Shown here: in pieces, positions 1 through 11,479 of the stretch | How positions within the stretch are numbered: position 1 is the first letter of the stretch | Layout of the letters: each line of letters opens with the position of its first letter | NCBI RefSeq assembly: GCF_001039355.2 | Contig: NW_019775390.1 | Location: 377,160 to 441,159 of the forward strand | Reading direction: 5' to 3' | DNA from: Lingula anatina | Lineage: Eukaryota > Brachiopoda > Lingulata > Lingulida > Lingulidae | Length of the DNA: 64,000 bases | Notes under the pieces: model-generated | Seen by the model: the letters and a program-made list of their open reading frames with translations, nothing else | Told to the model about the DNA's origin: nothing | Databases searched by the model: none | Translations under genes and position numbers: made by a program

Positions 1-301
1 ACCTCTACATGCGTGTCTCATTTTTTTCCATCCATTTATTTATATATTTATTTATATATTGCAATAAAAAAATACATAAAAATGTTATCTGAAAGTACAA
101 CCCAAAACTAAAATAACAACTAAATAAGTTAATGAAATAAAAAATACATATTGTGACATTTACAATATCAGCCATATTACCAATGTCATCTCTCATGGCG
201 ATGTCTTGTATTTCCAAATTATGTCATGTCTGAAGTTCACCCTTGCAATTCTATATCCTGCTACATTGTTTTGATTATAAATAGGTAACAGACTGACATT
301 A

Positions 302-1335
302 CAGAGACGTGTTTTTGTTTCAGTTCACCAGGTAAATACGCTCTCACGTGTTGTTGTAGTCACGAGACGACGGCCAACTCTGATAAGTGATAGCGGCTTT
401 GACGCCCATATCAAAATGCAGAAGTAATTATTAACGTCATAAAAATTGAATTATCATTTACATGCCTGGGAAAAACTTCCGTATTTTGCTTTGGGTGGTA
501 TTAGTTCTGGTTTAATTACGTATTACAGCGCGACCTTTTCCCCTAATTGCACCTGTAGTAGAGGGCTCGACGGTCGGCACGCGATTGGCAAAGAAATCGT
601 GTTATCTTGGGTTATTTCATGTTATCTCGTTTTTTTTTTCACCACAAGAGTACCCTGGATGATTATCTAACTTGTACATACGTCTTCAAATGAACAAATG
701 TGGATTTATCTTGTATAAAACCAGCTGTTTTTATTACCACGTGTTGATAATCCCACCCCCTTACTCTTCTCTCTGCTGTCTCACGCTCTCTTCTCTCTCC
801 CTCCTCTCTTTCCGCCTCTCTCTCTCTCTCTTTTTTCTCCCTCTCTCCCCTTCTTTCTCCCTCTTTTATCTTTACAGAAAGACGTGTTTTTGTTTCAGTT
901 CACCAGGTAAAAACGCTCTCACGTGCTGCTGTAGTCACGAGACGACTGCCAACTATGATAAGTGATATGGTTTTAACCCCAATATCAAAATGCAGAAGTG
1001 ATTATTAACGTCATAAAAATTGAATTATCATATACATGCCTGGGGAAAACTTCCGTATTTTGCTTTGGATGATTTTAGTGTTGGTTTCATTACGTATTAC
1101 GGTGCGACCTTTTCCCCTAATTGCACCTGTAGTAGATGGCTCGACAGTCGGCACGCGATTGGCAAAGAAATCGTGTTATCTCGTTTTTTTTCTTTCACAC
1201 ACGAGAGTACTCTCGGTGATTATCTAACTTGTACTTACAACTTCAAACGAACAAATGTGGATTTATCCCGATTAAAACCGGCCGTTTTGATACTCCCACG
1301 CCTTTTCTCTTCTCTCTGCTGTCTCACGCTCCCAC
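302..1335. repeat. Tandem duplication, unit about 575 bp, two copies
   Basis: Two adjacent copies of one unit begin near 302 and 875. Both contain the same series of landmarks: a gacgtgtttttgtttcag stretch, a cacgagacgac block, a run of about 200 bp ending in a ggcaaagaaatcgtg motif, and a CT-rich tail. The copies differ by scattered substitutions and small indels. Reading frames inside them (for example 446-670 and 1,020-1,628) are not conserved in length and look incidental. No gene is recognised. Confidence 0.85.
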
Positions 1336-1550
1336 TTCTCTCTCTCTCTCTCCCTCGCTCTTCTCTCTCTCTCTCTCCCTTTTCTCTTTCTCTCTCCCCC
1401 TTCTTTCTCCTTCTTCTGTCACTCTTTTCTTCCCCTCTCTCTCTCTCCTCAAACCCTCTTCTCTCTCTCTCTCTCTCTCTCCCTTTTCTCTTTCTCTCTC
1501 CCCCTTCTTTCTCCTTCTTCTATCACTCTTTTCTTCCCCTCTCTCTCCCT

Positions 1551-1594
<44 letters not shown>

Positions 1595-1622
1595 AAATCC
1601 CCTCCTCTCTCTTCTATCTCTA
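1312..1622. repeat. CT/AG low-complexity tract
   Basis: About 300 bp of nearly pure polypyrimidine on the + strand (CTCTCT with CCCTTT interruptions). It contains two near-identical sub-blocks of roughly 110 bp. A shorter related tract lies at 775-870 at the end of the preceding repeat unit. Apparent Arg/Glu- or Ser/Leu-rich reading frames across it come from the repeat. Confidence 0.9.
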
Positions 1623-1873
1623 TGTTAGATTTCAAACTACTTTCAAGGCTTTCCATATTCAATGCCTTTTCAGTTGTACTGATGTCAGGGGCTGATACAA
1701 ATCTTAGCTTAAAACAACTGGATCCATCAAAACTCCATTTGGAGGTCAGCTAGCCGCTTTCAAGTGCGGTTCTTTTTCCGTTCTTTGGGTCACCTTGTAG
1801 AATGTTATTTCTATTTATCTATTTATTATTATTTTTCAAAAGTTAATCCACTCGCTCCAGTGGTAAGAGACTA

Positions 1874-2101
1874 AGGGTGTATTCCAAGAGATTTAGATCG
1901 ATCCAGAGATTAAAATTTAGATCGACCTAACTCCCTGGGGGTTCACGCTAAATTGCAGTCAGCCGAGCGCACACCATAGTTAATTATCCGCCTACAGCTT
2001 TTAGTAGGCGGGGCAGACGCTTAAGCCGGCTTAGCTGACAGTTATCTAGTGAGACTTCCCACAGGGATAGATCGATCTAAAATCTATGGAAATGGGTTCT
2101 A
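1874..2101 (+). mobile_element. MITE family A, copy 1 (PIF/Harbinger-like)
   Basis: A non-coding element of about 230 bp with inverted ends containing AGATCGATC. It appears to be flanked by TAA on both sides (ctaa|gggtgtattcc ... gggttc|taatac). Related copies are at 10,140-10,340 and, inverted, at 11,258-11,476. Internal landmarks shared by all three are an ACTCCCTGGGGGTTCA-type block and an AAGCCGGAT/CTTAGCTGACAG block. A TAA/TTA target duplication is typical of PIF/Harbinger-derived MITEs; the superfamily call is inference. Confidence 0.7.
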
Positions 2102-3994
2102 ATACTTGATGTCAACGTGTACGTTCCTAGGATAAGTAGTTGCTTGCTTCCCTTTACCAGGGCGACAGATTGATTTTTCACAAGATATCCACAGATATGT
2201 CTATAGATAAATAGACAGTCATTTGATTCTCTGGCTTTTGGAAAATTTGCCTATAATATCGGCCACTCTGGTAGAGGATAGTTTCTTGCTATGGCCGCTT
2301 GGTTCATCTCGGCAATCGCAGGTTGATTTGGCTACAGAATTTGCAATATATACTATACATGTACTTCTTATCTTCCAAAAACCGCTGAAAGGAATTCAGG
2401 TATAATGCTTCACAGAAATGCTATTAGATTTATTATATTCGTACAAATGAAGCTTACCAAAACTCATATCTGTTTGATAAGAGGCAGAAATTCTAGCTTT
2501 ATTCACGAGGATAGCATCAATGGTTTCCGATGTTAAAAACCTGCACTGCTGTACAAAACCATTTCCTTTTAATGTATTGCTCTAAAATTACATATCCACA
2601 TGAAAAGCAGTCATGAACTCCTGCAAAATTTTTTGTGACTTTTTTCTTTTGTGTGTGTGTGTGTGCTTGTCAAACTTCATGTAATCTTTTCTATAATTCC
2701 CACGAAATAGCATATAAACTACAGTACATATCAATATTTATTTTTACATTTTAGAATCACGTAATAGTTTTGAACTCTTCAAAGAGCACAATAAAGTCAA
2801 ATTCTTTCAAGTTGGAACATTTGTCTTATGTATTATAGATTTATTAAAAAAATTGTATGTGATAAGTGCATTTCACAGGCCAGAACAAATTGTGGTACTG
2901 TCATTCCAGACAGCTTTAAAAAATTGAAATCGTTCTGTCTTCTGCAAGACATTGTCTACCGTACCCAAATACTACTATTTATAAAGCATATGAAAGTCCA
3001 AAAGTCAGTAAGTTTTCAAAACTATTTTCTCTTTTCCTTAAAAAGTGCAAAAGTATGAAGAGCCACAGAGGCAGTTTAATCAGACGCTAAAGAAACTTAC
3101 GCCAAAAATTGCAAAAAATACTCTTCTGAGAAACTGTTTATCACAGGTAGGAATAAGGTTGGAAAGAAATTATTCGGAAAGGTCTGGGGCAGCTTAGGAA
3201 AAAAAATCACCATAAAAAATAGGTTTCTTCTTTTCATTTAATCTAAATTCATTTAATCAAATGACAAATCAACAGCCAACATAAAACTTGCCTTCCAAAA
3301 TTTAATTAGATCAAGTTCTGAAGTTGTATATGGCACTGTACAGAATAAGGTCCTTTTGTCATTGCTTTATTTATTTACAGTTCTATTTATTTACAGTCAA
3401 CATCATAATAAAATTGTATTTCTATGCTCCCATCCTCATCCCCATCCAACACAAGTCTTTTTTTTTCGGAGATCTGTCAGTAAATCCTATTCTGATAAGA
3501 TGGAAGGCACCTCATCAGTAGAATGGCCAAGAAAAATGCTACTTTTTCATCATTCCGCTTGTATCGGTGGGATACAGTGGGATGAACCTTTCAATAACAT
3601 ATGACATACTGTAGGGTGCAGCTCAATTCTTAATATTATTAATCAATCCATTCTTTTATTAATGGATCACCACCAACATTTAATGGATTGTAAGTTAGCC
3701 TATTTTCTGACCCATCCTGAGAATTTTACCCAAAATCCATCTCTTAATTTTTGAGTAAGGTCTTAAACTAACAAGCAACATGGTCAAAAACTTAACAGAT
3801 TTTAGCAATTGTTATCACTCCAAGGCAAATGCACCCACAGAACCATAAAATCTAGGGGGTTCAAGTTGAGATCATATGTGACCTAATTCCAAGAGATGGG
3901 GACACAGGTCCTTGTAGTCTGTGAGTAGAAGCAGAGCTGGTAGACGGAGACTCAGTGGCACTAATAATCAGTTAACAGGTACTGCACTATGTAT
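2102..3994. other. Non-coding, likely 3' UTR/flank of the zinc-finger gene
   Basis: No supported coding exon is visible. The stretch is AT-rich with a short GT run near 2,651. Reading right to left from the zinc-finger stop codon, a possible polyadenylation hexamer (AATAAA on the minus strand) is present at 3,655-3,660, so part of 3,600-3,994 is probably 3' UTR. The short frames at 2,223, 2,828 and 3,324 show no recognisable domain. Confidence 0.4.
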
Positions 3995-6900
3995 TTACTC
4001 CACATGTACGGGATAGACAGTGACAGCATCGGGTTCCTGTTGCTCCTCCCCTGCTGGCTGGAGGGTCATCAGGATAGGCGACTCAGTGGCGCCCCCTGGC
4101 AGGTGAAAAGTGATGGTGTGGGTTGACCCCTGGTCAGTGGTGCTGGACACCACACTGGTCTCCACATTCTGTAATATCTGAGCACCAGGAAGCACCTGAG
4201 CCTGGGATGTGGGTTGTCCTGCAGAAGACACAGCAGCCCCCTGGTGAGCGTTTTGCTGAGAGATGGCATTCAATGCTGAGTAGATCAACTGGGCCGCAGT
4301 GAGATCACCACCGCTGAGGCCCTCAATGTTGGAAATTTTGGCCAGGTCTCCTGCGCTGATTTCCTGCACGCGGACTGACTGTCTCGGGATCTGAACTTTG
4401 CTCTTCTCTGGGAGCGGTTTCAGAGACTTTTCCACCATGGACTGTGTGTCAATCTTCCCGTTCTGATGGTCCTGCACGTGGTAATCGTAGCTCTGTTTGT
4501 TCACGGTACGGAAAGGGCACAGATTACAGTTGTAGACGCCCTCACTGTACCCCGGGTGTTTGTTCTTCATATGGGTCTTATACGAGATGGCCTGGATGCA
4601 GGAATAGTTACAGTAGATACATTTGTATGGTTTCTCACCTGTGTGACGCATGCGATGACGGCGTAAGGAGTTGTGGTCACCAGTTGCATACGGGCACATG
4701 TCACATCTGAAATACAATTATTATGCATTAATATAATGTAAAATAATGTCCTGCCAACCAGAGGTTTATGCATTTTTTACTATTTATAAAGAAACAATTA
4801 CAATTATACCTTTCCTGCTATGTTTATTTGAAAGTAGTACTTTTTAATTTATTAGATTTTAATTAATAACTTATATTTAAATGAAGAAAAAATTCATTCA
4901 TAATTTATTAGATTTCAATTAATAACTTACATTTAAATGAAGAAAAATTCATTAGGATGACAGAGGGTTTGAATTGTGACATTGCATCAGGTGTGACAAC
5001 ATAAAAACACTCATGAGTGCTGTAGGTGTGACAGAACACAGTCAACAAACCCTGCAGTATAATTACATGTGAGAACTTAGCAATGAGTACCAGTACAGAT
5101 CATATCACTTAAGTTTGGTCCTTAATGTGAAAAGGGCTTATATGATCTTTTCATTGTAAAGGTTGCACAAAACATTGTTCAGCGAATTGGGAACATATTC
5201 TATTCATGCGCACTCAAATATTTCACAAACAATTCAAACATCAATAATGTGCTAACCCAGACAGTTCAAGACTGTTAAAACTTTATACAAATTTACACAT
5301 GTATTCAATTTGGATGCTATTCATATTCATTTCAGCTAATTCCACACACACAAAAAAAAAACAACAAAAACAATTTCATAAAATTTGTTCCAGACAAACA
5401 ATAACTCAAATGATAAGACTACCAGTGATACGGAACCTACTGCACTGCTGTAACACGTTTCGGACACTACAAACAAAGGTAAGTCTCACTTGAAAGGTTT
5501 CTCTCCTGTGTGAACTCTGAGATGAAGCTCCATCATTGCCTTTCTGGCCATGGACTTCCCACAGTACTTGCAGACATAGGGCTTGTGATCACTGTGAACA
5601 GTCTCCATGTGCTTCTTCAGACACTTCATGTTAGCTAAGATGTGACCACATTCTTCACATTTCCTCTTCATGTACCACTTGTCTGAAGATGGAGAATAAT
5701 AAATAATGAAGGTATTGAGCCTAATCATTGCCTAAACTTTGAGAGCAAAATATTATTCTGCTTTGATGTGACCCAAGATAAATTCACAGAAGTCTAATAA
5801 GATGAAATATTGTATCTGTTTGAAATTAGAACAGACATGAAAATAATTATGGTTCAAGGTAATATTTACTTTAGTTCATTGGACAACTGTACTACTATTT
5901 ATCTTGAGCTTAAGTTTACTAAAATTCAATACCATCACTTGTTCACCCCTCCTCCCCCCCCCCCCCCCCGAAAAAAAATGGTGGTAAAAACTTTGAATTT
6001 TATTCCCAAAAATATAAATACATAAATAAATAGATAAAACAGTTAATAAATAAAAGAAAGAAATCCGCTAAAGGTAAAAGTCTATTAGAAATCTTGTTGT
6101 TCATTTCCCAGAACTTACTGGAGCATTTTTTTTTTCTAAATTCAAAATTCAAGTCATCTAAACACAAAGAGATAGTTCCCTACCATTACCGTCCTTGCTG
6201 TCACTCATGTGGATGGTTCGGTGGTTTTTCATCTGCCTCTCTTGTTTAAATGCCTTGCCGCAGATGTCGCAGCAGTAGGGACGGTCGCGGCCGTGGATCT
6301 CTTTGTGATTGGCCAGCTTCGACAGAGATTCAACCCTGAAGCAAAAAGATTTTGTTTATGATTCTGATGGTGTTTAAGGAACTAGATTTAGATTTTTCTG
6401 TAAGGAAGTTGGAACTTTCATTTGACTGTATGAAAAAATAAGAAGTACTTATTTGTTGTGAAGAATGTTAGTGCATATCTGCTGTGAAATTATAGTTCAA
6501 AATTTGATGAAGACATAAACATAAAATTTCTAAGGCAGAAAGAAAGAGGAGAGAGGACACGGAAAGAATTTGGTGATATTGTTACATTTTAAGTCAAGTC
6601 TTGTGCCACCTGCATATCATATCTTTAACTATGGGTGGATAAAAATCAATCAATACTATTATATATTATTATTAAATAGTGTGGCAACTTGTAAATAGTT
6701 GGATAAATGCCATGACATAATGCCACAATAAGATAAAATACCTAATTTATAAGAATAAGCATAGTAATGTCACAATTTTAATGGATGGTCTCCCCGCCTC
6801 CACACGCGCCATTGCTGCAGGGGCTTAGCAATTAAACCTCAGAGCTGAGATTTAATCTGTTTAATGGCGCGTGTGGAGGCGGATAGACCATCAGGAATCA

Positions 6901-9900
6901 GCGTCATCACTTTTGAAGTGTAGTCGGCCATATTTAGTCCGCGGGTCAGTTAGTACTCGGTTCATCTATTTTGAAGAGCCCCAAACATATCTTCTCTCAA
7001 ACTACAGGTTGATACAAGTCAACAATACTCACTTATAGCCACACTGTCCACAGGTATACAGGTCAGTGTCCACTTTGTGTTCCTTCCACAGGTGTTTTCT
7101 CATGGCCTTCCACATACTGTACTTCACCTGACAGTTCTCTACACAACATCTGTACACTGAGCTACCCTCCTCTTCACCCCCTACGTGACAGCTCTCGTGG
7201 ACCTGCTGGGCCACCTCAGTCTTGAATCTGGAAAGTTGAGTAGAAATATAATATTATTCCTATCAGAATTATATACTATATTAGGTTATTTCCCACTGGG
7301 TTGAACACAGAGGAAATATATTTATAACAAACTATAGGTATGTTTTTTATTTAAAAATATTAAATTATTGCACAGAATTATATAGGATATTCACTTGGAT
7401 GCGGAGGAAATATGTATGATTTTTTAATTCATTTATCATTTCAGAAAAATAATTTGTTAATTTATCAATATTTTAATTTGAAAAATGTCTTTTAAAAAAC
7501 TTGGTAAAATTTGAATTGTAAAAATTTGCAAAAGGTAATATACTACAAATGCTTGCAAGTATGGTTTGTGATGCGTGCATGCATATGTTGGGGGGGGGGG
7601 GGGGGGGGTGATTAAAAACCCATACCTAGCATTACATCCTGACTCTGAACATGTGATATCATAGCCTTTGGTGAGTTCCCGTCTCTCTTCCTGAGACAAT
7701 GTTGCACGTGGTCGTTTGTACATGACATAATCATGCTCCAGCATGCGGGGTGGTCTGATACGACGTCGTCTTGGTGCCTCATCATCATCATCTTCCTCTT
7801 CTTCATTTTCCTCATCTGTGGTAAGAACAATTTAACTTCTGTTAATCTGACATAGGACTGTGAAATAAAAAAAAACTGCAAATTTTGCCTAAGAAAAAAT
7901 GTGTAATTTTCTTATATGATATGTCCAATAGAAATCAGTTGGGTTGAAAAAGAAATTATAAATAAAATGATTTTGCTATTACTTTCAATCTGGATAAATA
8001 AAGACCTGAAAGCTTTAACCAAAAGAAAGAAAAATCTATTCATTGCACTAAGGCCCGAAATAATGGAGTTTTCAGGTATTTTGACTTTTACTGTAGATAT
8101 GCTGAAAATTAGATTATAAGCATTAAGTCATAATAAATCCTCAAAAACTGTGTCAAAGTGTATCATGTAAGATATAAGTTATAACTAAGATAAAAAATTT
8201 ATTCAGCCAATGAAAATATAAAAATGCAAGTATCGGAAATTGTTTTCCTTTGAGAGATAAAAACTAAAATAAACACCTTACCACTGAAATATTTATAAAT
8301 TAGGCTTAAAGGTTGAAATAAAATTAGATACTCCAAAGGGATAAAAACTACCACGCTTAAAAAAATTACTGCCCTGAACCGTCAGAAGTCGTCATGTACC
8401 CAACCTACCGGACTCTAAATCCCGCTCAGGCTTCGGTTCCTCCTTCACCATGGATGCCGTGTAAGCTTCGGGTGCTTTCCTCTTACGTCCTGGCTTCTTC
8501 CTCTGGACCTGAGTGGACGCGTCCACTCTATTGGTGCCCACTCCAGTCTCATTGGTCTGAGAGCCAGATGACCCCTGAACTCCTGCGTGGAAGTTATTGT
8601 GGTCCTGGACCTAAAATGGCAATTTTTAAAAATCTGAGTTTTCTTATTATGTTATAAGAAATGGGGAGAATACCATAAGTACGTGAGGGTAATCTTCTAA
8701 TGAAGCCAGCATCAATATATCCCAAGTATGGTCTGTTAAAATCTGATTGAATGTTTCATAAAAGGCAGGTTATAATTTACAAAAAAAAAAAAAAAAAAAA
8801 ACATTACCGACTTTCAGAAAAATATCCATGACCAATTTTTCTTCATTTAATTTACCATTTTATCATTAACACGGGGCTTAGATAGTAAAACCAGTGTTCC
8901 CAGCCAACATACCATGTGAGTTTTACATTCCTCTATGGAGCCAAATCCCAGACTGCACTGGCCGCACAGGAAGAGCTCTTTAGTGAGTGGAGACTCAGAA
9001 GTTCCAGCTTCTCCAGTCGCTGCAAGTTCTGCCATACTGGCCTCAGCGAAATTTGTGAGAAGTGAAGCGTGAAGTGCGGAAGGTTGTTGGTCTTCTAATT
9101 GTCTTCCTTCCTCCTCTGAGCTCCCTTCAAGAACACTTTTTCCCACTAAAATGTGGTGTTAAGAAAAGGCTTGCTGTTAGTTTATTTTGTATTGAAAACT
9201 CTACAGAGTCATCCAATATGGAAAGCGAGTTGCAGTGCAAGATATATCAGGGATCAATTTTGCAATTTAGGGTCCATTCCAGAATTATCCCCCTCTGTCA
9301 TCTTATATTATGACTTACCCTTCTACATCAAGATAAATTAATGGAAGGAAGAAAAGTGGCAATAATTTTAGATGTCGGGTTAAAGCATGTTGTGTTGCAA
9401 AATAACATATTACAAATGTACAAGTTTAACTTCCCATATAAATAAAATCAAAATGTGATACTTAATTTGAGCAAAAGAAAATCCTCCCTCACTGTTGACC
9501 CAACTTGAGAAATGGCAGAGAAACTAGATCAAAGTTCCATTCAGTGCAGACCATATAAGGAAAGTTTGTTCAAAAGCCCTTAACTACAGGCCTTTAAACA
9601 TCATTGACTCACAATCCATCTATTACATACCGGCAGCTGCCATAGCCTGCTCAACTATGTGGGACGTCCCCGTCTGCTCGTCTTCCACCTGTACCTCTAC
9701 CTCACTGGTCCCTGTCTCTCCCCCACTCCCTGTTTGTTGTTGTGGCTGGTACTGTAACAGTCCTGATTGACGTTGCTGTAACAGTTGAGTGTTAATGTCT
9801 TCTAGCTGTTGTTGATCTTGTTGCTGTTGTAATAGCTCCACATTCATACTGCTAACTTGCTGCTGTTGCTCTTGTTGATACTGTTGTTCTTGCTGTTGTT

Positions 9901-11103
9901 GCTGTAACATTTGGACATTGACATCGACTTCTTCTACGTCCATGCTCTCAGCTTGTTGTTGTTGCTGTTGTTGTTGTTGCTGAGAAGGTAATTTCATGTG
10001 AGCCGTCCTCACGTGGTGTCCCATGCCTTGTGGACTGTGAGCTATGAAAGGGCAAAACTTGCATCTGTAAGAGGTGACAACCTAGAAAACCAAGATGAGA
10101 GTGATTAGGGTGGATGGAGGCCATCTTCTGGGTCTTCAGTTAGACCCCATTCCCAGAGATTAGATCGATCCAAACTAGATGGACTTAACTCCCTGGGGGT
10201 TCACACTAAATAGCTGTCAGCCAAGCGGGCACAAAAGTTAATTACCCCCTGACGGACATTTAAGCCGGATTATCTGACAGTAATCTAGTGAGGCTCCCCA
10301 AAGGGAAAGATAGATCTAAAATCTATGGAAATACGCCCTAATTTTTCAAGTTTACACTGGCATGCAGGCATATAATTTTTCTGTCAGATGGTCAATAATG
10401 GAGGATGAACCAACAAAGAATTTGGAAGACTGTCAGAAAATGTCTCTGGATCCATTCCTGAATGTCTTTATATATTGATCACAATATGCAGTCCGTTCCA
10501 AAGAAAACTTGGTGTCCTGGTCCTTCAGAAATATAAATGAACATATAAAGACAGAAAAAAAAAATTGACGAAATAAAACATTAATTCACTGTTGATTCAA
10601 ACTGTGATATGTAAAGTTAGCCGTTAGCCAAGTGTCAGATCTTAAAGGGATAATAACTGCGTTTTGGCCAAAAAATGAATTTTCCAATTCCCCCCATACT
10701 TACCAATGGTTATGAATGCATTTTTACATTCAAAGTAAGTCCCTGGTTTTTTTCTAAAAAGTTTGGTTTTTTGTTAAAATCTCTTAAGAGATTTTAACAG
10801 AGTATAGCCATCAATGGAGGTCACGTAGTCTAAGACAAGCTCAGATATCAGAATAATAGCTATAACTGCCATTTTTGTGGTAAAACAGAATATATTATAT
10901 TTCTGAGTTATTCACAATGTTTTTATTGTAAAATATAGATCTCATACGAAGAGTTATTATCCCTTTAACTACATATAATACTATACTTTCTGCTTCAATA
11001 AATTTTCTAACTCTACCTCCATAAAATCTTCCAGATTCAACTCCTCGTCATCGTTGTCAGTTTCATTTCCCTTTGGCATCCCAAACGTCCCATCCATGTC
11101 CAT
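3995..11103 (-). CDS. C2H2 zinc-finger protein with glutamine-rich region (9 exons, 812 aa)
   Basis: Probable nuclear DNA-binding regulator. Coding exons in transcript order: 11,103-10,987; 10,081-9,631; 9,145-8,913; 8,610-8,409; 7,815-7,626; 7,227-7,033; 6,335-6,190; 5,682-5,490; 4,706-3,995. All junctions are GT-AG and phases agree, giving 2,439 nt. Residues run as follows: acidic N-terminus; finger YRCKFCPF near 45; Gln-rich stretch; finger LFLCGQC completed across a junction by HMVQDH; a basic GRKRK AT-hook-like motif; an acidic EEEEDDDE run; then a cluster of about eight fingers with two TGEKP linkers. The C-terminal tail of roughly 150 residues is Gln/Ser/Thr-rich and without fingers. 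The start is the first Met after an in-frame splice acceptor, so an upstream non-coding exon is likely. I could not assign a vertebrate orthologue; comparison with ZNF335 did not fit. Confidence 0.85.
6785..6893. mobile_element. MITE family B, foldback copy in zinc-finger intron
   Basis: Inverted arms gatggtctccccgcctcc and ggaggcggatagaccatc enclose a short spacer, so the roughly 110-bp sequence can fold back on itself almost completely. Relatives are at 30,931-31,042, at 41,485-41,595, and as a partial copy at 17,141-17,237. It is non-coding. Confidence 0.75.
9735..9995 (-). repeat. CAG/CAA repeat coding glutamine runs in the zinc-finger exon
   Basis: The second coding exon of the zinc-finger gene carries clustered CAA and CAG codons that give several Gln runs, including one of about ten residues after KLPS. 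The runs are split by related acidic and hydrophobic motifs (DVEEVDVNVQ, SMNVELL, LEDINTQLL), so the region looks like a degenerate protein repeat of roughly 25-30 residues. CAA/CAG mixing suggests selection on the protein or an old repeat rather than recent slippage. Confidence 0.8.
10110..10465 (-). mobile_element. Repeat family G copy, interrupted by a MITE A insertion
   Basis: The flanks 10,118-10,138 (catcttctgggtcttcag) and 10,343-10,465 (tttttcaagtttaca through tctctggatcc) together match, in reverse orientation, the repeat seen intact at 51,748-51,924, 28,388-28,557 and 39,010-39,183. The intervening 10,140-10,340 is MITE family A. A few bases of the host repeat are missing at the insertion point. 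Confidence 0.7.
10140..10340 (+). mobile_element. MITE family A, copy 2 (nested)
   Basis: About 200 bp with inverted ends ccattcccagagattaga and a degenerate partner ending in atctatggaaatacgccc. It shares the ACTCCCTGGGGGTTCACA block and the AAGCCGGATTATCTGACAG block with copies at 1,874 and 11,258. It lies inside another repeat, so it inserted after that repeat did. Confidence 0.75.
10642..10979. mobile_element. MITE family C, copy 1 (TTAA-flanked)
   Basis: About 335 bp bounded by ttaaagggataataact and its inverted form agttattatccctttaa. A palindromic AATCTCTTAAGAGATT lies near the centre and a ggaggtcacgt block follows it. A diverged second copy is at 58,968-59,295. TTAA at both ends suggests a TTAA-targeting superfamily such as piggyBac or Kolobok; that is inference from the ends only. 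It lies in the first intron of the zinc-finger gene. Confidence 0.7.
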
Positions 11104-11257
11104 GTTGACTAGGCAACAGGACCTTGATATGTTTAATGTATTCTGATAAAGGACCTGTAGTGACAAAATGGGAAGAAATTAGGAAATAATGTATATTTTA
11201 ATAAGACACTGTGATACTTAAAATAAGATATGTGTCAGATCATCATGCAGCTATCTT

Positions 11258-11476
11258 AGAGTGTATTCCCAGAGCTTTTAGATCGATCTATCCCTGCGGA
11301 GAGTCTCACTAGATTACTGTCAGATAATCCGGCTTAAATGTCCGTCCCGCCAACTACAAGCTGTAAGGAGATAATTAACTTGTGTGCCCGCTCGGCGGAC
11401 AGCTATGTAGCGTGAACCCTCAGGGAGTTAGGTCGATCTAAAGTAGATCGATCTAATCTCTGGGAATGGGGTCTTA
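11258..11476 (-). mobile_element. MITE family A, copy 3 (inverted)
   Basis: Reverse-orientation copy of the family at 1,874 and 10,140. Ends are gtgtattcccagagctttta and taatctctgggaatggggtc, with TTA next to each end. It sits between two related short blocks (about 11,110-11,200 and 11,490-11,570, both with a ...gacaatg/gacaaaatg... core), so a small local duplication also happened here. Confidence 0.75.
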
Positions 11477-11479
11477 CAT

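Noticed and set aside
1020-1753. Long Ser/Leu- or Arg/Glu-rich frames over the CT tract
   Set aside because: They arise from the CT/AG low-complexity sequence, occur in several frames at once and have no counterpart of equal length in the neighbouring repeat unit.
3995-11103. Assignment of the zinc-finger gene to ZNF335
   Set aside because: Finger order, length and C-terminal tail as I remember them do not match. The gene is left unnamed.
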